Assembly (NCBI GenBank): GCA_023614405.1
Contig: CM042685.1
Coordinates: 83,628,684-83,692,683, forward strand
Direction: 5' to 3'
DNA from: Avena insularis
Lineage: Eukaryota > Streptophyta > Magnoliopsida > Poales > Poaceae
DNA: 64,000 nt
Part shown: one piece after another, positions 1-10,800 of the stretch
Layout of the letters: every line of letters begins with the position of its first letter
Position numbering within the stretch: the stretch's first letter is position 1
Notes under the pieces: generated by a model
Databases searched by the model: none
What the model saw: the letters and a program-made list of their open reading frames with translations, nothing else
Told to the model about the DNA's origin: nothing
Program-made: the position numbers and the translations under genes

Positions 1-400
1 AGTCGATGATCCTCAACTCGGACTATGCAACAACCTCAGGTCTAAGGATTACATTGATTGAGATATACAAATGACAACTTGTTCGTTGTACCTCAATATG
101 GGTCAATCCGACTCGCTAAACTCTTTAGCCGAATCTATGTAAGTTGGAATAGCATCCCCATGCTCATGACAAGTGGAACCGAGTCATCAAGCCAACTTTC
201 ACATTGGTCTATGTTGTGTGTCCAGCACAACTTCGATGACCAAGGATATTTAGTACAAACAACATGAATGCATAGTTCCACAACCAAATCACATATTCAA
301 TGATACACATCAGATGTTTATACAAGGACTACTTAATGTCTTTATGAATACAATGGGAAATCTCATCATACATGATTGCCTCTAGGGCATATTCCCAACA
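1..400 (-). mobile_element. Copia LTR, partial, minus strand (Angela/Maximus-like start)
   Basis: Read on the minus strand, an LTR begins at 400 with TGTTGGGAATATGCCCTAG and runs out of the left edge. This start is the well-known Angela/BARE/Maximus type of Triticeae Copia LTRs, and a related start (TGTTGGAGATATGCCC) occurs at 38519. It abuts 5' LTR sequence of Tat-A at 401, so the Copia element was inserted into that LTR after Tat-A. The other LTR and the target duplication lie outside. No coding sequence is visible here. Confidence 0.75.
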
Positions 401-458
401 CCCATTCGGCCCCCAACTTAAGCCTACCCATGGCATCTGCCGTGCCACCACCACGACA
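401..458 (+). repeat. 5' LTR remnant of Tat-A (last 58 bp)
   Basis: It matches the end of the 3' LTR at 13288-13345 almost base for base and stops at ACGACA, directly before the primer binding site. An ATG at 430 opens the gag frame. The rest of the LTR is displaced by the Copia LTR ending at 400. Confidence 0.85.
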
Positions 459-2892
459 GTTGGCGCCCACCGTGGGGAAGAAGCAGGTGCTTGATGGAGT
501 CTTCATCCGGACGGGCAACATCATCGCCAAGACCGGCGAGCGCGTCTACTCCGGCCTCATCCAGAGGTTTGGAGCGCTCAACTTCGTCAGCGACAACGCG
601 GGCTGCTTCGGGACCAAGCCGTTCCCTAGGGGCGGTTACTTCATCAAATTCGGCGAGCACCAGGTCTACGTCGCGGTGCGCGTGGAGTGTGCATATCCTG
701 AGCACGTCGTCCTTGCGCCGGATCCCCCAACGGCACCAGTCGCTGGGAAACTTCTCCAACTCGTCTCCATGGAGGTAATGATGACTTCCCCAAACCCCGT
801 AGCTCCCCCAGTAGTTCCAGTGGTAAATGAAAACACAGAAGGAGGAAATCATGAGGAAATGCCAAGGGCTGCAAGAACAGCAAAGGCGCCGCTGGAGAAA
901 CCAGAGAACATAGCTAGGAGCAAAAGAGCTAAGGAGCTACAGGAAGCGATAAACAAGTTGGCAGAGCCAGTGGCACAAGAAACTGACCCTTCGCGTGTGC
1001 AAGCCGAGTTGGAAGAAGCCAAGATAAAAGTCCTAGAGAAAGCAAAGGAGCTAGCACAATTACAACAGGATGTGGATATCACTATCCGAGAGCTTAACTC
1101 GGCAAATCGAGTCAAGGGCGCAAAGACCCGACTTGATGCAACAAGATTGAGAGGAAGGAACCACAACGAAGAGCTGGCAGATGCGACATCAAAGATAACA
1201 CCAGAGAACAGCAATGAGACGGCCACGCATCCAACGTACAACACAGCAGCACCTAATCTACGAGCAGCAGAAGCAGCAATGGCAGAATTACCCCACTTGG
1301 AGGGGGAAGCAAAGAAAAGGCAGCAAGAACGAGTTAATGAGTTAGTAAAGGCAGCTAGCATGCTGAATGAGGCATATTACAGAGCAAATCCTGGTATAGC
1401 AGGGATATCACAGCTGGTTCACTCGGCGACTCCTGTTTCGGCAAGATCGGCTAGGCACACGGCATCCTCACTCGGAGCGGCACCCAGGCCGAGAAAAGAA
1501 AAAAGTGTGGATTCTGGAAGAAACAAGCAGATGGTCGCCTATGATCCGACAGTAGTTCAAGGAAACTCGGCGCATGCGCAAGGGGCAAAAAGAAATAATC
1601 CCCGAGAAAATGAAAACTAGGAAAAAATTGGACAGAGAAATGACAACGGAGGGCAAAATTTTGCACCTCATACTCGGCGCGCAACCCACTCGGCAGGAGG
1701 AGGAAATCCAGCTCCGAATAACGCACCAGCTCAGCCGGAAAGAAGACAGCAGAGCGCATGAAAAGCAGTTCAACAGCCAGCTAACCCGAACGCGAATAAG
1801 TATAATGATGGTTACTCGGCTATGGTAAATGACGGGTATGAGCTGCCGGATCATGCATATCAAGCAATGGGAGCGAGATACGGAGGTAGGAACCTTCAGC
1901 TTGATGATGCCAGGCTGAAGCTTGACCGCATAAAAATGGCAGAGATAATTGAGTCACAAGGTTCGCAGGGTCCACCATGTTTTGGCCCAAGGATCATGAA
2001 GGAGCCACCGGTGCCAAATTTCCAGCTGGCCAGAGGGACAAAAACATATGATGGAAGCACAAAGCCAGAGGATTGGCTCATAGATTATGGAACCACTGTG
2101 AAGATCACGCAGGGAAACTTGAGATGGGCAGTACGTTACGTACCGTAGATGCTGGAGGGACCAGCTCGGGTATGGTTGAATAATTTGCCACCCGGAAGCA
2201 TCAACAGTTGGATTGATTTTCACGACGCCTTCGTGAGCAATTTCGCGAGCACTTACAAGAGGCCGAATTGCCCACAGCAACTTGCAATGTGCAAGCAAAG
2301 ACCGAATGAGACAGACAGGGAGTTCCTCACAAGGTGGTGTACGATGCGTAACTCTTGTGAAGGGGTAATCGAGTCACAAGTAATCGCATGGTTTGCACAA
2401 GGATGTAGACATGGGAGTGTGCCGTGGCAAAGGTTACAAAGAGATATGCCGGCAATCCTTGCAGAGACGATAAGAATCGCCGACGCGTTAGGAGATCCGA
2501 CTCAGCCGCTGCTCATGTCGGCAGACGGGATGACTGAGACTCAGATCTATGACGCTGCCGGGTCGCAAAGGCACCAGGAGAGATCCAAGTACAGAAGCAA
2601 GAGAAGAGACGAGAGGCCGGATTACAGGTATGGTTCGGCTCAGGTTGCAGCAGTGAGTCGGGATCATCCATATGTTGGAAGCAGTCAGCATCAAAGGACA
2701 ACTCATCAACAACAATGGGTGCCAAAGAATGACGGCAAAAGGCCATACGATTAGAGGAAACAGTATCAAGACCGACAAAAATACACCTATGAGATGATGC
2801 TGGATTAGCCGTGTAAGTTTCACACGCCATGTCCGAGTAAGCCGGAAAATCACTCAACAAGGCAATGCACTTGGTTTCAGAAAGGAGACAGA
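430..2892 (+). pseudogene. gag: Tat-A gag, decayed by stop codons
   Basis: Structural protein of the virus-like particle. The start chosen is the ATG at 430, inside the LTR end, because the frame from there (MASAVPPPRQ) is conserved in Tat-B. Residues 1-110 form a conserved N-terminal block (SGLIQRF, FVSDNAG). A charged, helical, coiled-coil-like stretch follows to about 1620. The capsid-type core starts near 2019 (NFQLARGTKTYDGS, then WLNNLPPGSINSW, NFASTYKRPN). In-frame stops lie at 1618 (TAG), 1759 (TGA), 2146 (TAG), 2752 (TAG) and 2806 (TAG). There is no frameshift. No clear zinc knuckle is visible, although a Cys/His stretch (PCKFHTPCPS) occurs near 2810. The frame continues into protease. 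Confidence 0.8.
461..477 (+). promoter_or_regulatory. Primer binding site of Tat-A
   Basis: TGGCGCCCACCGTGGGG lies two bases after the LTR end at 458 and begins with TGG, the complement of a tRNA CCA end. The same site, with one change, follows the 5' LTR of Tat-B at 39549. It is also in the open gag frame (reads as APTVG after Leu). I did not assign the tRNA. Confidence 0.8.
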
Positions 2893-3588
2893 GTGGACTC
2901 GCCGAGGTATCAGAATCAAGAAAGAAGAGAAGTTGTGCACCAAGTACACAATCCAAGAGGTGACGATGCCCATGTCGGCCATGGAACCAGAAATGAGTAC
3001 AGAGAACATCACCAGAGCTATGTTGTGTTTGTCACAGAGCCAAATGATAAGAAGAGCCAGCAGCGACGAATGATGGAAGTGAATGCCACGATGCCGACAA
3101 TTCCCAAGTACATGCATTGGTCTGAACAAGAGATAACTTGGAGTATAAAGGATCACCCCAAAATCATGCCAACCCCAGGAGGATACGCTCTGGTTCTGGA
3201 TCCAACGTTCATGGGCCTAGATATCAACGTGAAATTTTCAAAGGTGTTAATCGATGATGGCAGTAGCATCAACATCATGTACAAGGATACTATGCTCAAG
3301 TTAGGCATCACCATGAACATGCTGGAGCCGACTAAGACCAGTTTCCACGGGATTGTGCCGGGATTGTCCTGTGAGCCAATTGGCAAGATCTGGGTCGACG
3401 TCTTATTCGGCAACAGACAAAATTGTCGCACTGAAGCCATAGAGTTTGAGGTAGTAGATTTGGTCAGCTCATATCATGCCTTACTCGGCAGGCCGGCTAT
3501 GGCAAAGTTCATGGCTACTCCTCACATCGCTTACTTGAAGATGAAGCTGCCAGGCCCATGTGGGGTGATCACAGTTGAAGGAGATTAG
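2893..3588 (+). pseudogene. Tat-A retropepsin-type protease
   Basis: Aspartic protease domain of the polyprotein, in the same frame as gag. The segment WSIKDHPKIMPTPG leads into the active-site region KVLIDDGSSINIMY at about 3241-3282, where DDGSS replaces the usual D-T/S-G. The later motif YHALLGRPAMAKFMA is the conserved second half of gypsy proteases of this clade. Homologous proteins are present in Tat-B (42055-42770) and Tat-C (62284-62976, minus). The segment ends at a TAG at 3586, where Tat-B has a Tyr codon. Maturation of Gag and Pol would be its role; no independent start is implied. Confidence 0.8.
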
Positions 3589-6069
3589 AAAAGATCTATT
3601 GCTTGTGCCTCAGCCGGGTCTTCACTGGCCGAGTCACTCGTCATAGCACAAGAGAAAAGTCAGATGTTGGAGGTGGCGGCATTGGCCAAAGCAGCACAAA
3701 TGTCCATGCTGGCACTCACCAACCCGCATGGCAATGTATCATTTCAAGCTACCAAGGAAACCAAGAAGGTGCAGGTGGATGAAACTTTCCCAAAGCGCAC
3801 AGTAACCATTGGGGCTGGCCTTACAGATAAATAAGAAAGAGAGCTCACCAGCTTCCTCCGTGAGAATTGGGACATCTTTGCATGGTCAACTCAAGATCTG
3901 CAAGGAGTTCCGAGGGAGCTGGCTGAGCACTCTCTTCATGTAAGACCAGATGCAAGGCCGGTGAAGCAACCCCTCTGCCGCTTCGCCGAAGATAGGAGGA
4001 AAGTAATAGCGGCCGACATTGCAAGACTTCTAGCTGCTAGATTCATCATGGAAGTGCTTCACCCGGACTGGTTGTCAAATCCAGTCCTGGTCGAGAAGAA
4101 GAAAGATGACCCGAACGTGGCAGTGGTATGGCGCATGTGTATTGATTACACGAGCCTCAATAAGGCGTGTCCAAAAGATCCATTTCTTCTGCCTCGGATC
4201 AATCAAGTCATAGATTCTACTACTGGGTGTGAGTTGTTGTCATTTGTGGATGCATATTCAGGATTCCATCAGATTCCACTGAATCCAAATGATCACATGA
4301 AGACAGCTTTTATCACCCCGTACGGGGCTTATTGCTATCGCACCATGCCATTCGGATTGAGAAATGCAGGCGCAACATATCAAAGATGCATGCAAAAATG
4401 CTTGCAAGATCAATTGGAAAAAAATGTTCAAGTCTACGTCGATGATGTGGTAATAAAAACCAAACAAAGTCATACTCTAATTGAGGACTTGCGTCAAACA
4501 TTCGCAAACTTGAGAAGATTCTGGATGAAACTTAACCCGGAAAAAATTACATTTGGTGTCCCGGCTGGAAAATTACTCAGATTCCTTGTATCCAACCGAG
4601 GAATTAAAGCTAACCCGACAAAGATCAGGGCCATCGAAAGAATGGAATTGCCAAAAACCCTCAATGATGTCCAGATGTTTACTGGATGCCTGGCTTCATT
4701 GAGCAGGTTTGTTAGTCGGCTAGGCGAAAAAGCCCTACCACTATATCAGCTGATGAAGAAATCAGACAAATTCACATGGACACAGCAAGCTGGTAGCGCT
4801 TTCCATGAATTAAAGAAAATGTTGGCAACATCACCAATATTAGCGTCACCACTATCCAAGGAGCCAATGCTGCTCTATGTCGCCGCAACCAACAGAGTTG
4901 TAAGTGCAGTAATAGTGGTTGAACGTGAAGAAGGGGGCAAATCAGTCCAAAGATCAGTATATTACTTGAGCGAAGTGCTCTCTGTCTCGAAACAGAATTA
5001 CCCGCATTATCAGAAGATGACATATGGGGTATATATGGCAGCGAAGAAGCTGAAACATTATTTTCAAGAACACCCAATCTGGGTAATATGCAAGGCACCT
5101 ATCTCGGATATATTGGGCAGCAAAGATGCCAGCGGCCGAGTAGCCAAATGGGCCATTGAACTGGCACCATACACTCTACAATATGATAGGCGGGATGCAA
5201 TAAAATCTGAAGCCGTTGCAGATTTCTTTGTAGAATGGATGGAGATGCAGTACGAGCCACCACTGCCAGATCCAAATTACTGGAAAATGCATTTTGACGG
5301 GTCCAAGACGAGAATGGGTCTGGGTGCCGGGATAGTGCTCACATCTCCAAAGAGGGATCAATTGAGGTATGTCTTGCAGATTCATTTTGCTGCTTCTAAC
5401 AACGTTGCCGAGTATGAAGCACTCGTCCATGGCAATAAAGTAGCCAAGGAAATTGCTATCAAAAGAATCATGTGTTTTGGCGATTCGGATTTGGTGATTC
5501 AGCAAGTGTCTGGACATTGGGACGCACTGGACGCAAACATGGTGTTATATCGCTTCCACGTGCAGCAAATTTTGGGATATTTTGACAGTTGCGAATTTCA
5601 TCACATTCCTAGAGCAGAAAATGAGGCACCATATGTGTTATCCAAGCTAGGGTCATCTAGACAAGCACTACCACCAGGGGTAGCATTGGAGCATCTCAGG
5701 AATCCGTCGATCAAGCCGTCACTAGAGTCTGAATCAATCAGGGTCATCCCGGAGAGTCAGGAATCAGAGGCAGTGCCAATGGATATCGACTCAGGGGTAG
5801 GTTCGAGTCACTCGGGGACTGATCCGTTCACCTCAGGGGTAGCCGAATCACACTCGGGGACTCCTCAGGTTATGTCGGCAGAGCATATGTCGGCTAAACC
5901 AATGGACATTGATGTTGAAGAAGACCCCGAACCACTAATACCAACATGGGCACAGCCAATATTCAGTTATTTGAAGGATGGAACCTTGTCGAGTGACGAA
6001 GTGTTGGCAAGGCAAACAACACGAAGGGAAAAAGCATACACCATAATCAACAAGGAACTATACAAATGA
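3589..6069 (+). pseudogene. Tat-A reverse transcriptase with two RNase H domains
   Basis: After a linker with TAA at 3832, the frame is open for about 2.2 kb. RT motifs in order: NPVLVEKKKDD, RMCIDYTSLNKACPKD, FVDAYSGFHQI, the MPFGLRNAGATYQ block, and the catalytic YVDD at 4435-4446. The first RNase H (about 4700-5200) looks degenerate: LLYVAATNRVVSAVIVVE lacks the usual catalytic Asp. A second, archaeal-type RNase H (about 5280-5650) shows HFDGSK, NNVAEYEALVHG and CFGDSDLVIQQVSG, which carry the expected acidic residues. A linker with two PMDID copies then leads to integrase. A TGA at 6067 (Arg codon in Tat-B) ends the segment. The dual RNase H places the element in the Tat lineage. Confidence 0.88.
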
Positions 6070-7209
6070 AGCGTGACAAGTGTATTGCAGCGTTGCATCA
6101 GCTCAGAGCAAGGCCAGGAGATCTTGTTGGATATCCATCATGGAGAGTGCGGGCACCATGCGTCATCAAGAGCGTTGGTAGCCAAGGCGTTCCGACATGG
6201 ATTCTACTGGCCAAGAGCATTGGCACAAGCGCAAGAGTTAGTCGGGAAATGCAGTGGTTGTCAACACTATGCGTCCAAGTCACATTTACCAGCGTCTGAA
6301 TTGAAGACTATACCAATCACGTGGCCTTTTGCAGTGTGGTGCCTGGATATGGTAGGACCATTCAAACCAGCAAGGAGAGGCATGACTCATATATTGTTCA
6401 TGATCGATAAGTTCACCAAGTGGATAGAAGTGAAGCCAATCAAGAAATTGGACGGGCAAACAGCTGTTACATTCCTACGGGATATAATCCTCAGATACGG
6501 TTACCCGCACAGTGTGATCACTGACAATGGCACAAACTTTGCCGAAGGGGCTTTTGCTCGCTTCTGTGGAAAACACCGAATAAGACTCGACGTAGCGTCA
6601 GTTGCCCATCCATAATCAAATGGACAAGTTGAACGGGCTAATGGCTTAGTTCTGTCCGGGATAAAACCCCGCTTAATGGAACCACTCCAGAGATCACCTA
6701 GTTGTTGGCTAGAGGAACTACCCTCAGTACTATGGAGCTTAAGAACGACTCCGAATCGATCAACTGGTTATACGCCATTTTTCCTTTTATATGGGGCTGA
6801 AGCAGTTTTGCCTGCCGACATAGAATATGACTCGCCAAGGATAAGGCAATACTCGGAAGCCGAGGTAAAAGAGGCCCGAGAAGATGGAGTAGATTTACTC
6901 GAAGAAGCAAGGGAACTGGCATTTTCCAGATCTGCTATATATCAACAAAATCTCCGATGCTACCATAGCCGGAAAGTGCAACCTCGTGTTTTTCGAGAAG
7001 GAGATATGGTGCTACGGAGTGCAGTGCAGTACCGAATGCATAAATTATCACCTCCATGGGAAGGTCCATTCATTGTAAGCAAAGCATTGCACAATGATTC
7101 CTACTATCTCATAGATGCTCGTGAAGCGCAAAAGAACAAGGCGGACAGGTCAGGAGATGAAACCAAAAGGCCATGGAATGTGGCACTGCTTCATCCCTTC
7201 TACACTTAG
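6070..7209 (+). pseudogene. Tat-A integrase, C-terminal end of pol
   Basis: The zinc-binding H-H-C-C region is present (GECGHHASS, then KCSGCQHYA). The catalytic core shows WCLDMVGPF, then VITDNGTNFAEGAF, then SNGQVERANG, giving D, D and E. A single TAA at 6613 (CAA in the inferred ancestor) interrupts the core between the second Asp and the Glu. The frame then runs to the natural TAG at 7207, ending in LLHPFYT, an end shared with Tat-B and Tat-C. No chromodomain is seen. The frame is the same as gag, protease and RT. The gene meets the antisense gene tail to tail. Confidence 0.87.
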
Positions 7210-7854
7210 GAGAAGCAGTGCATGTATCACTCGACCTCTCATATGTCGGATGTGTTTTCCGTCTATGTGCTAATAATAAAATGGTATGATTCGAAAAACT
7301 GACTCGGCAACTACCCCTTAGGCTTTCCATTTCAATTATTTTACGTCGGCTGGCGTGATACCCGGAATTTATTTCGGAACAAGTAGTGTTTACTCGGAAG
7401 AAATAAACTCTTCGACTATGCTGTTGTCCGAAAACATGGCTTCATGGCAAGCAAGAGAGAAAGATCTGAGACAGGTAAACACGAACGCCGGATAAGTACA
7501 AGGGAGAAACACGAGTCGGCTTTAGTTTGTGCCTAGCTCTCTGCAGGTTGTGTTATACTATGTGTCGAGTAATCTCGGCCAAGTTATCCAAGTTTCATAT
7601 CCGCTAACTAAATCCTTCGTACTTTGAGATCCTAATGTCGAACGCCGAAAAATGGTAGATAAGGGCCAAAGGCAAGGAAAGGTGACACAGCAAAATGAAA
7701 CTCGGGGACTTGTCCTTAAGTGATTCGCACTAAGAGCATAACGCAAACCTATAAAGCCTATCAAAAGGCACATAATCAAACTTTGAGTGCAATGTACGTT
7801 ACATCTGTACCAGGCATACCGGGGATCTAATAAAAGTTCGAGTATTTGTTGGCC
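7210..7854. other. Spacer between convergent pol and antisense gene of Tat-A
   Basis: About 650 bp without a supportable gene. It contains scattered copies of an ACTCGGNNACT-type motif, for example at 7301 and 7697, that resemble the element's polypurine tract. A minus-strand frame stays open through part of it, but comparison with Tat-B suggests the antisense gene should already have ended near 7855. Confidence 0.5.
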
Positions 7855-10800
7855 TAAGGAGCAGGAGAACTCGGAGGAGCATTCTTGGAACCTGGAGTGC
7901 TTGGAGCATTCGGCCGGGTGAGAGGCATCTGCGGCCAGGTCATCTGGATCATCTGACTCAGTCGCCTCGCTATCGCCATCTTCTTCAGCAGGAACTTCGA
8001 CGAGAGGATCGCGAAGGTCGAGGAAGCTGGGCCCTTCACACCAAGCGTTCACCATGGTGAACTCGATCATAGCATAAGCTCGCTCATGGCGTTTCTTGAT
8101 CAGCTCCGGGTCGTTCAACCATTTGCCATCTCCCCTTATGCAAGCAAGAACATCAAGGTTGATGTCCTCGTACCATGAAAGCACAAAGGAGAGATCCTTA
8201 TCTGTTGCAGCCCGGCCGGCCGACTCGCGCCATTGGTCCAACCGGTCTTCAGTAAGGAGCAGTCTGTCGGCGAGTGGCTCGATGAGTTCGGGTGGGTCTT
8301 CATCCGGCCAGAGCATGCGAAACGCATGGATAACCGCTTTGAGAAAGTCCACACCGCAGGATCTGAGGGTCTTGACCCGTTCAGACACCGCTATGAGCAG
8401 CTCCTCCATGGACACCTCGCCGTCAGCAGGAGCACCAGCCTCAGCTCTCACTTTCTTCATGGCTCGGATGGCAAACATGTTGGCCTCAGGAAAGTTCTCT
8501 ACAAGCAAAAAAGATAAAGTTAGCAAATAGAAAGGGCAGATGGAAGAAATCTAGCAGGACTTGGACAATGCATAAAGAGTAAGAACTCACTACCGAGAAA
8601 GAAGTTGATGGCAGCGGGCTTTCTATGCCAAGTCTTAGTCTTGGCTTGAAGGGCTTCGAGGTTCATATTTGTCGACTCGACCAATGACTCGGCCTCGTCG
8701 AGCAGCCTCTTTGTCTTCTCGGCGCTGGCAGCCTGCTGCTCGTTCTTCTCGGCAAGCTCCTCCTTCAGCCCTTTCACCTCGGCCAAGTGCTTCTCCTCTG
8801 TCTCGGCCATCAGTTTCTTCAGCCGAGTCACCTCATCGCGCTCCTTCTGGAGTTCGGCTTGGTGCTTCTCTGCTTATTGAGAACAAAAATTTGTCAGTAC
8901 AAACAGAAAAAATTCAACTATTGGCTTAGGAAGGCAAGAAATTTACTCTCGGCCTCGCTGATTTGCGAGTGAAGATCGTTGATGGTATCCTGAGCAGTGG
9001 CTGTGGAACAGGAGCAAGAAGAAAAATGAAAAGATGAACCAAGGAGAATTACACCAAAAATACAAAGTTAAAAGCAAAGATATTACCTTAGCCGCAAGTG
9101 TCAGTCTGTAGCTTCTCATACGCAAGTTCAAGCTTGCGATGCGCCAGGACGAGAGCTTGGTGCACCTTGGTGCGCTCGTTATGCGTAAGCTAATCAAAGA
9201 AGACAGATAACAAAGAAAGTTTCGAGTCAGGCGACCTGCCGAATAAAAGAGCTTAAGAGCTTACAGGAGTAAGTTCCTTACTCGGCAGTAACCTCGAGGG
9301 CTAGGAATTGAAGCTCTAACATGAGTTTGTCATAAATAAATCAAAAGAGCTTAAGAGCTTACAGCCGAGTAAGTTCCTTACTCGGCAGTAACCTCGGGGA
9401 CTAGGTGATATGTATAAAGGAAATACTCAACAGTACAAAAGAGTAAGTTATGTCACCTCATTTATTTCATCAGCGCGGGCCATAAGAGTAATGGCCTGCT
9501 GGGTTATGTCGGAGACGACCTTGGGGCCCAGCTTCAGCTACATCCCGGCACGAGTACTGACCTCTGACTCGCCTGTTGCATTCCATGCCATGGCGTAAGG
9601 CTCAGCCGAACCAAGGCTCTTCCCACTGAGTGTCCGAGTGAGAACTCGACCCGTTTTCAGGGCGGTTCCCACAGTGGCACGGGTTGCAGTGGCAGAAGTA
9701 TGGAGGGTAATAGCCCTGGAGTCATCACCTGACCCGGCAGCCGCAGATTCGTCCCCCTTACCCGTTGAAGCGAGCTTTGTCGCCAACGTCGGAGGCCGGA
9801 TCTGAGGAGCAGAACCCAGAGCGCAAACTAGAGTTGTTTGCTTGGAAGAGGTGGATTTGCCAGAAGAGGGGCGAGTAGAACCAAAAGCCTTGGGCTGGCT
9901 CTGGCCTTTTGACAGAACTGAAGAGCGAGTAGAAGTATTTGAAGAAGGACATGGAGCCCCCTGACTGGGCTCAGTAGTTTTGCTGGATCCAAGATCAGGA
10001 AGTTGTTCATTCACATCAGCTTGAGGGCTGATGCCAGAGGAACAGGTGGCAGAGGGTTTCTCGGTGCCAGACTTGTGAGCGCCAAGATCAGGAAGTTTCT
10101 CCTGACCAGCGACAGGAGCGCTAGCCGAGTGATCCACCGGGTCTGACTGACACTGAGAAGCGTGAGCCTCAACCGTGCGAGCCTCAACCCGGACGGGACT
10201 CGGCGCCGCCGAGTCAGCTGGAGAGGGTGCAGGCCTAAGCGGCGAGGCAATGCTAGAAGCAGCCTGATTTGCCGTCAAAGGTGCAACCCTGGAAATAACA
10301 AGACATAAATAAGAGAACAGCAGTGATGAGAAAGGAAAGAACAGAAAAGGCAAGGTGCAAAAACTTACCCGGTGACAACCGGGTCGCGGATGACTCGGCG
10401 CGTGACTCGGCGCCCAGCAGCTTGACGAGTCTCACCCAGGCTGGCAGCAGTAGAGGCAGCAGGAGCTGCCGCACTGGACTTGTTCTTATTAGCCGGCTGA
10501 GTGCTGGAGGAGGTTCCGCGTCGCTTTGGCTTAGCGATGGGAATCTTGCCGACTCCGCCCACGGCGAGAGGAGGGATGTCATGTACCTGGCCAGGTGCAA
10601 AAGTAAATAACAGGCTTACTCGGATAAGCAAAAAAGGTTAAGGTCACAAGGCATATACCTTCAAAATTGTATAATCATCATCCTCATCATCAGACCAGTC
10701 TTGTAAGGGATTGCGAGATTGACTCTTACCCGAAGCCGAAGCATCCGCAGTGTGCGGGATGGGCATGAAGCACTCCAGGTCATACTCAAACTCATCCGAG

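Noticed and set aside
461..477. Naming the tRNA that primes Tat-A and Tat-B
   Set aside because: The site is clear, but I could not match the tRNA 3' end with confidence from memory.
424..852. Minus-strand frame over the Tat-A gag start
   Set aside because: It overlaps the conserved plus-strand gag frame and shows no conserved counterpart in Tat-B.
7558..7854. Extension of the last Tat-A antisense exon to 7558
   Set aside because: Comparison with Tat-B puts the end near 7855 in another frame (NAPPSSPAP), so the extension looks like the result of a frameshift.
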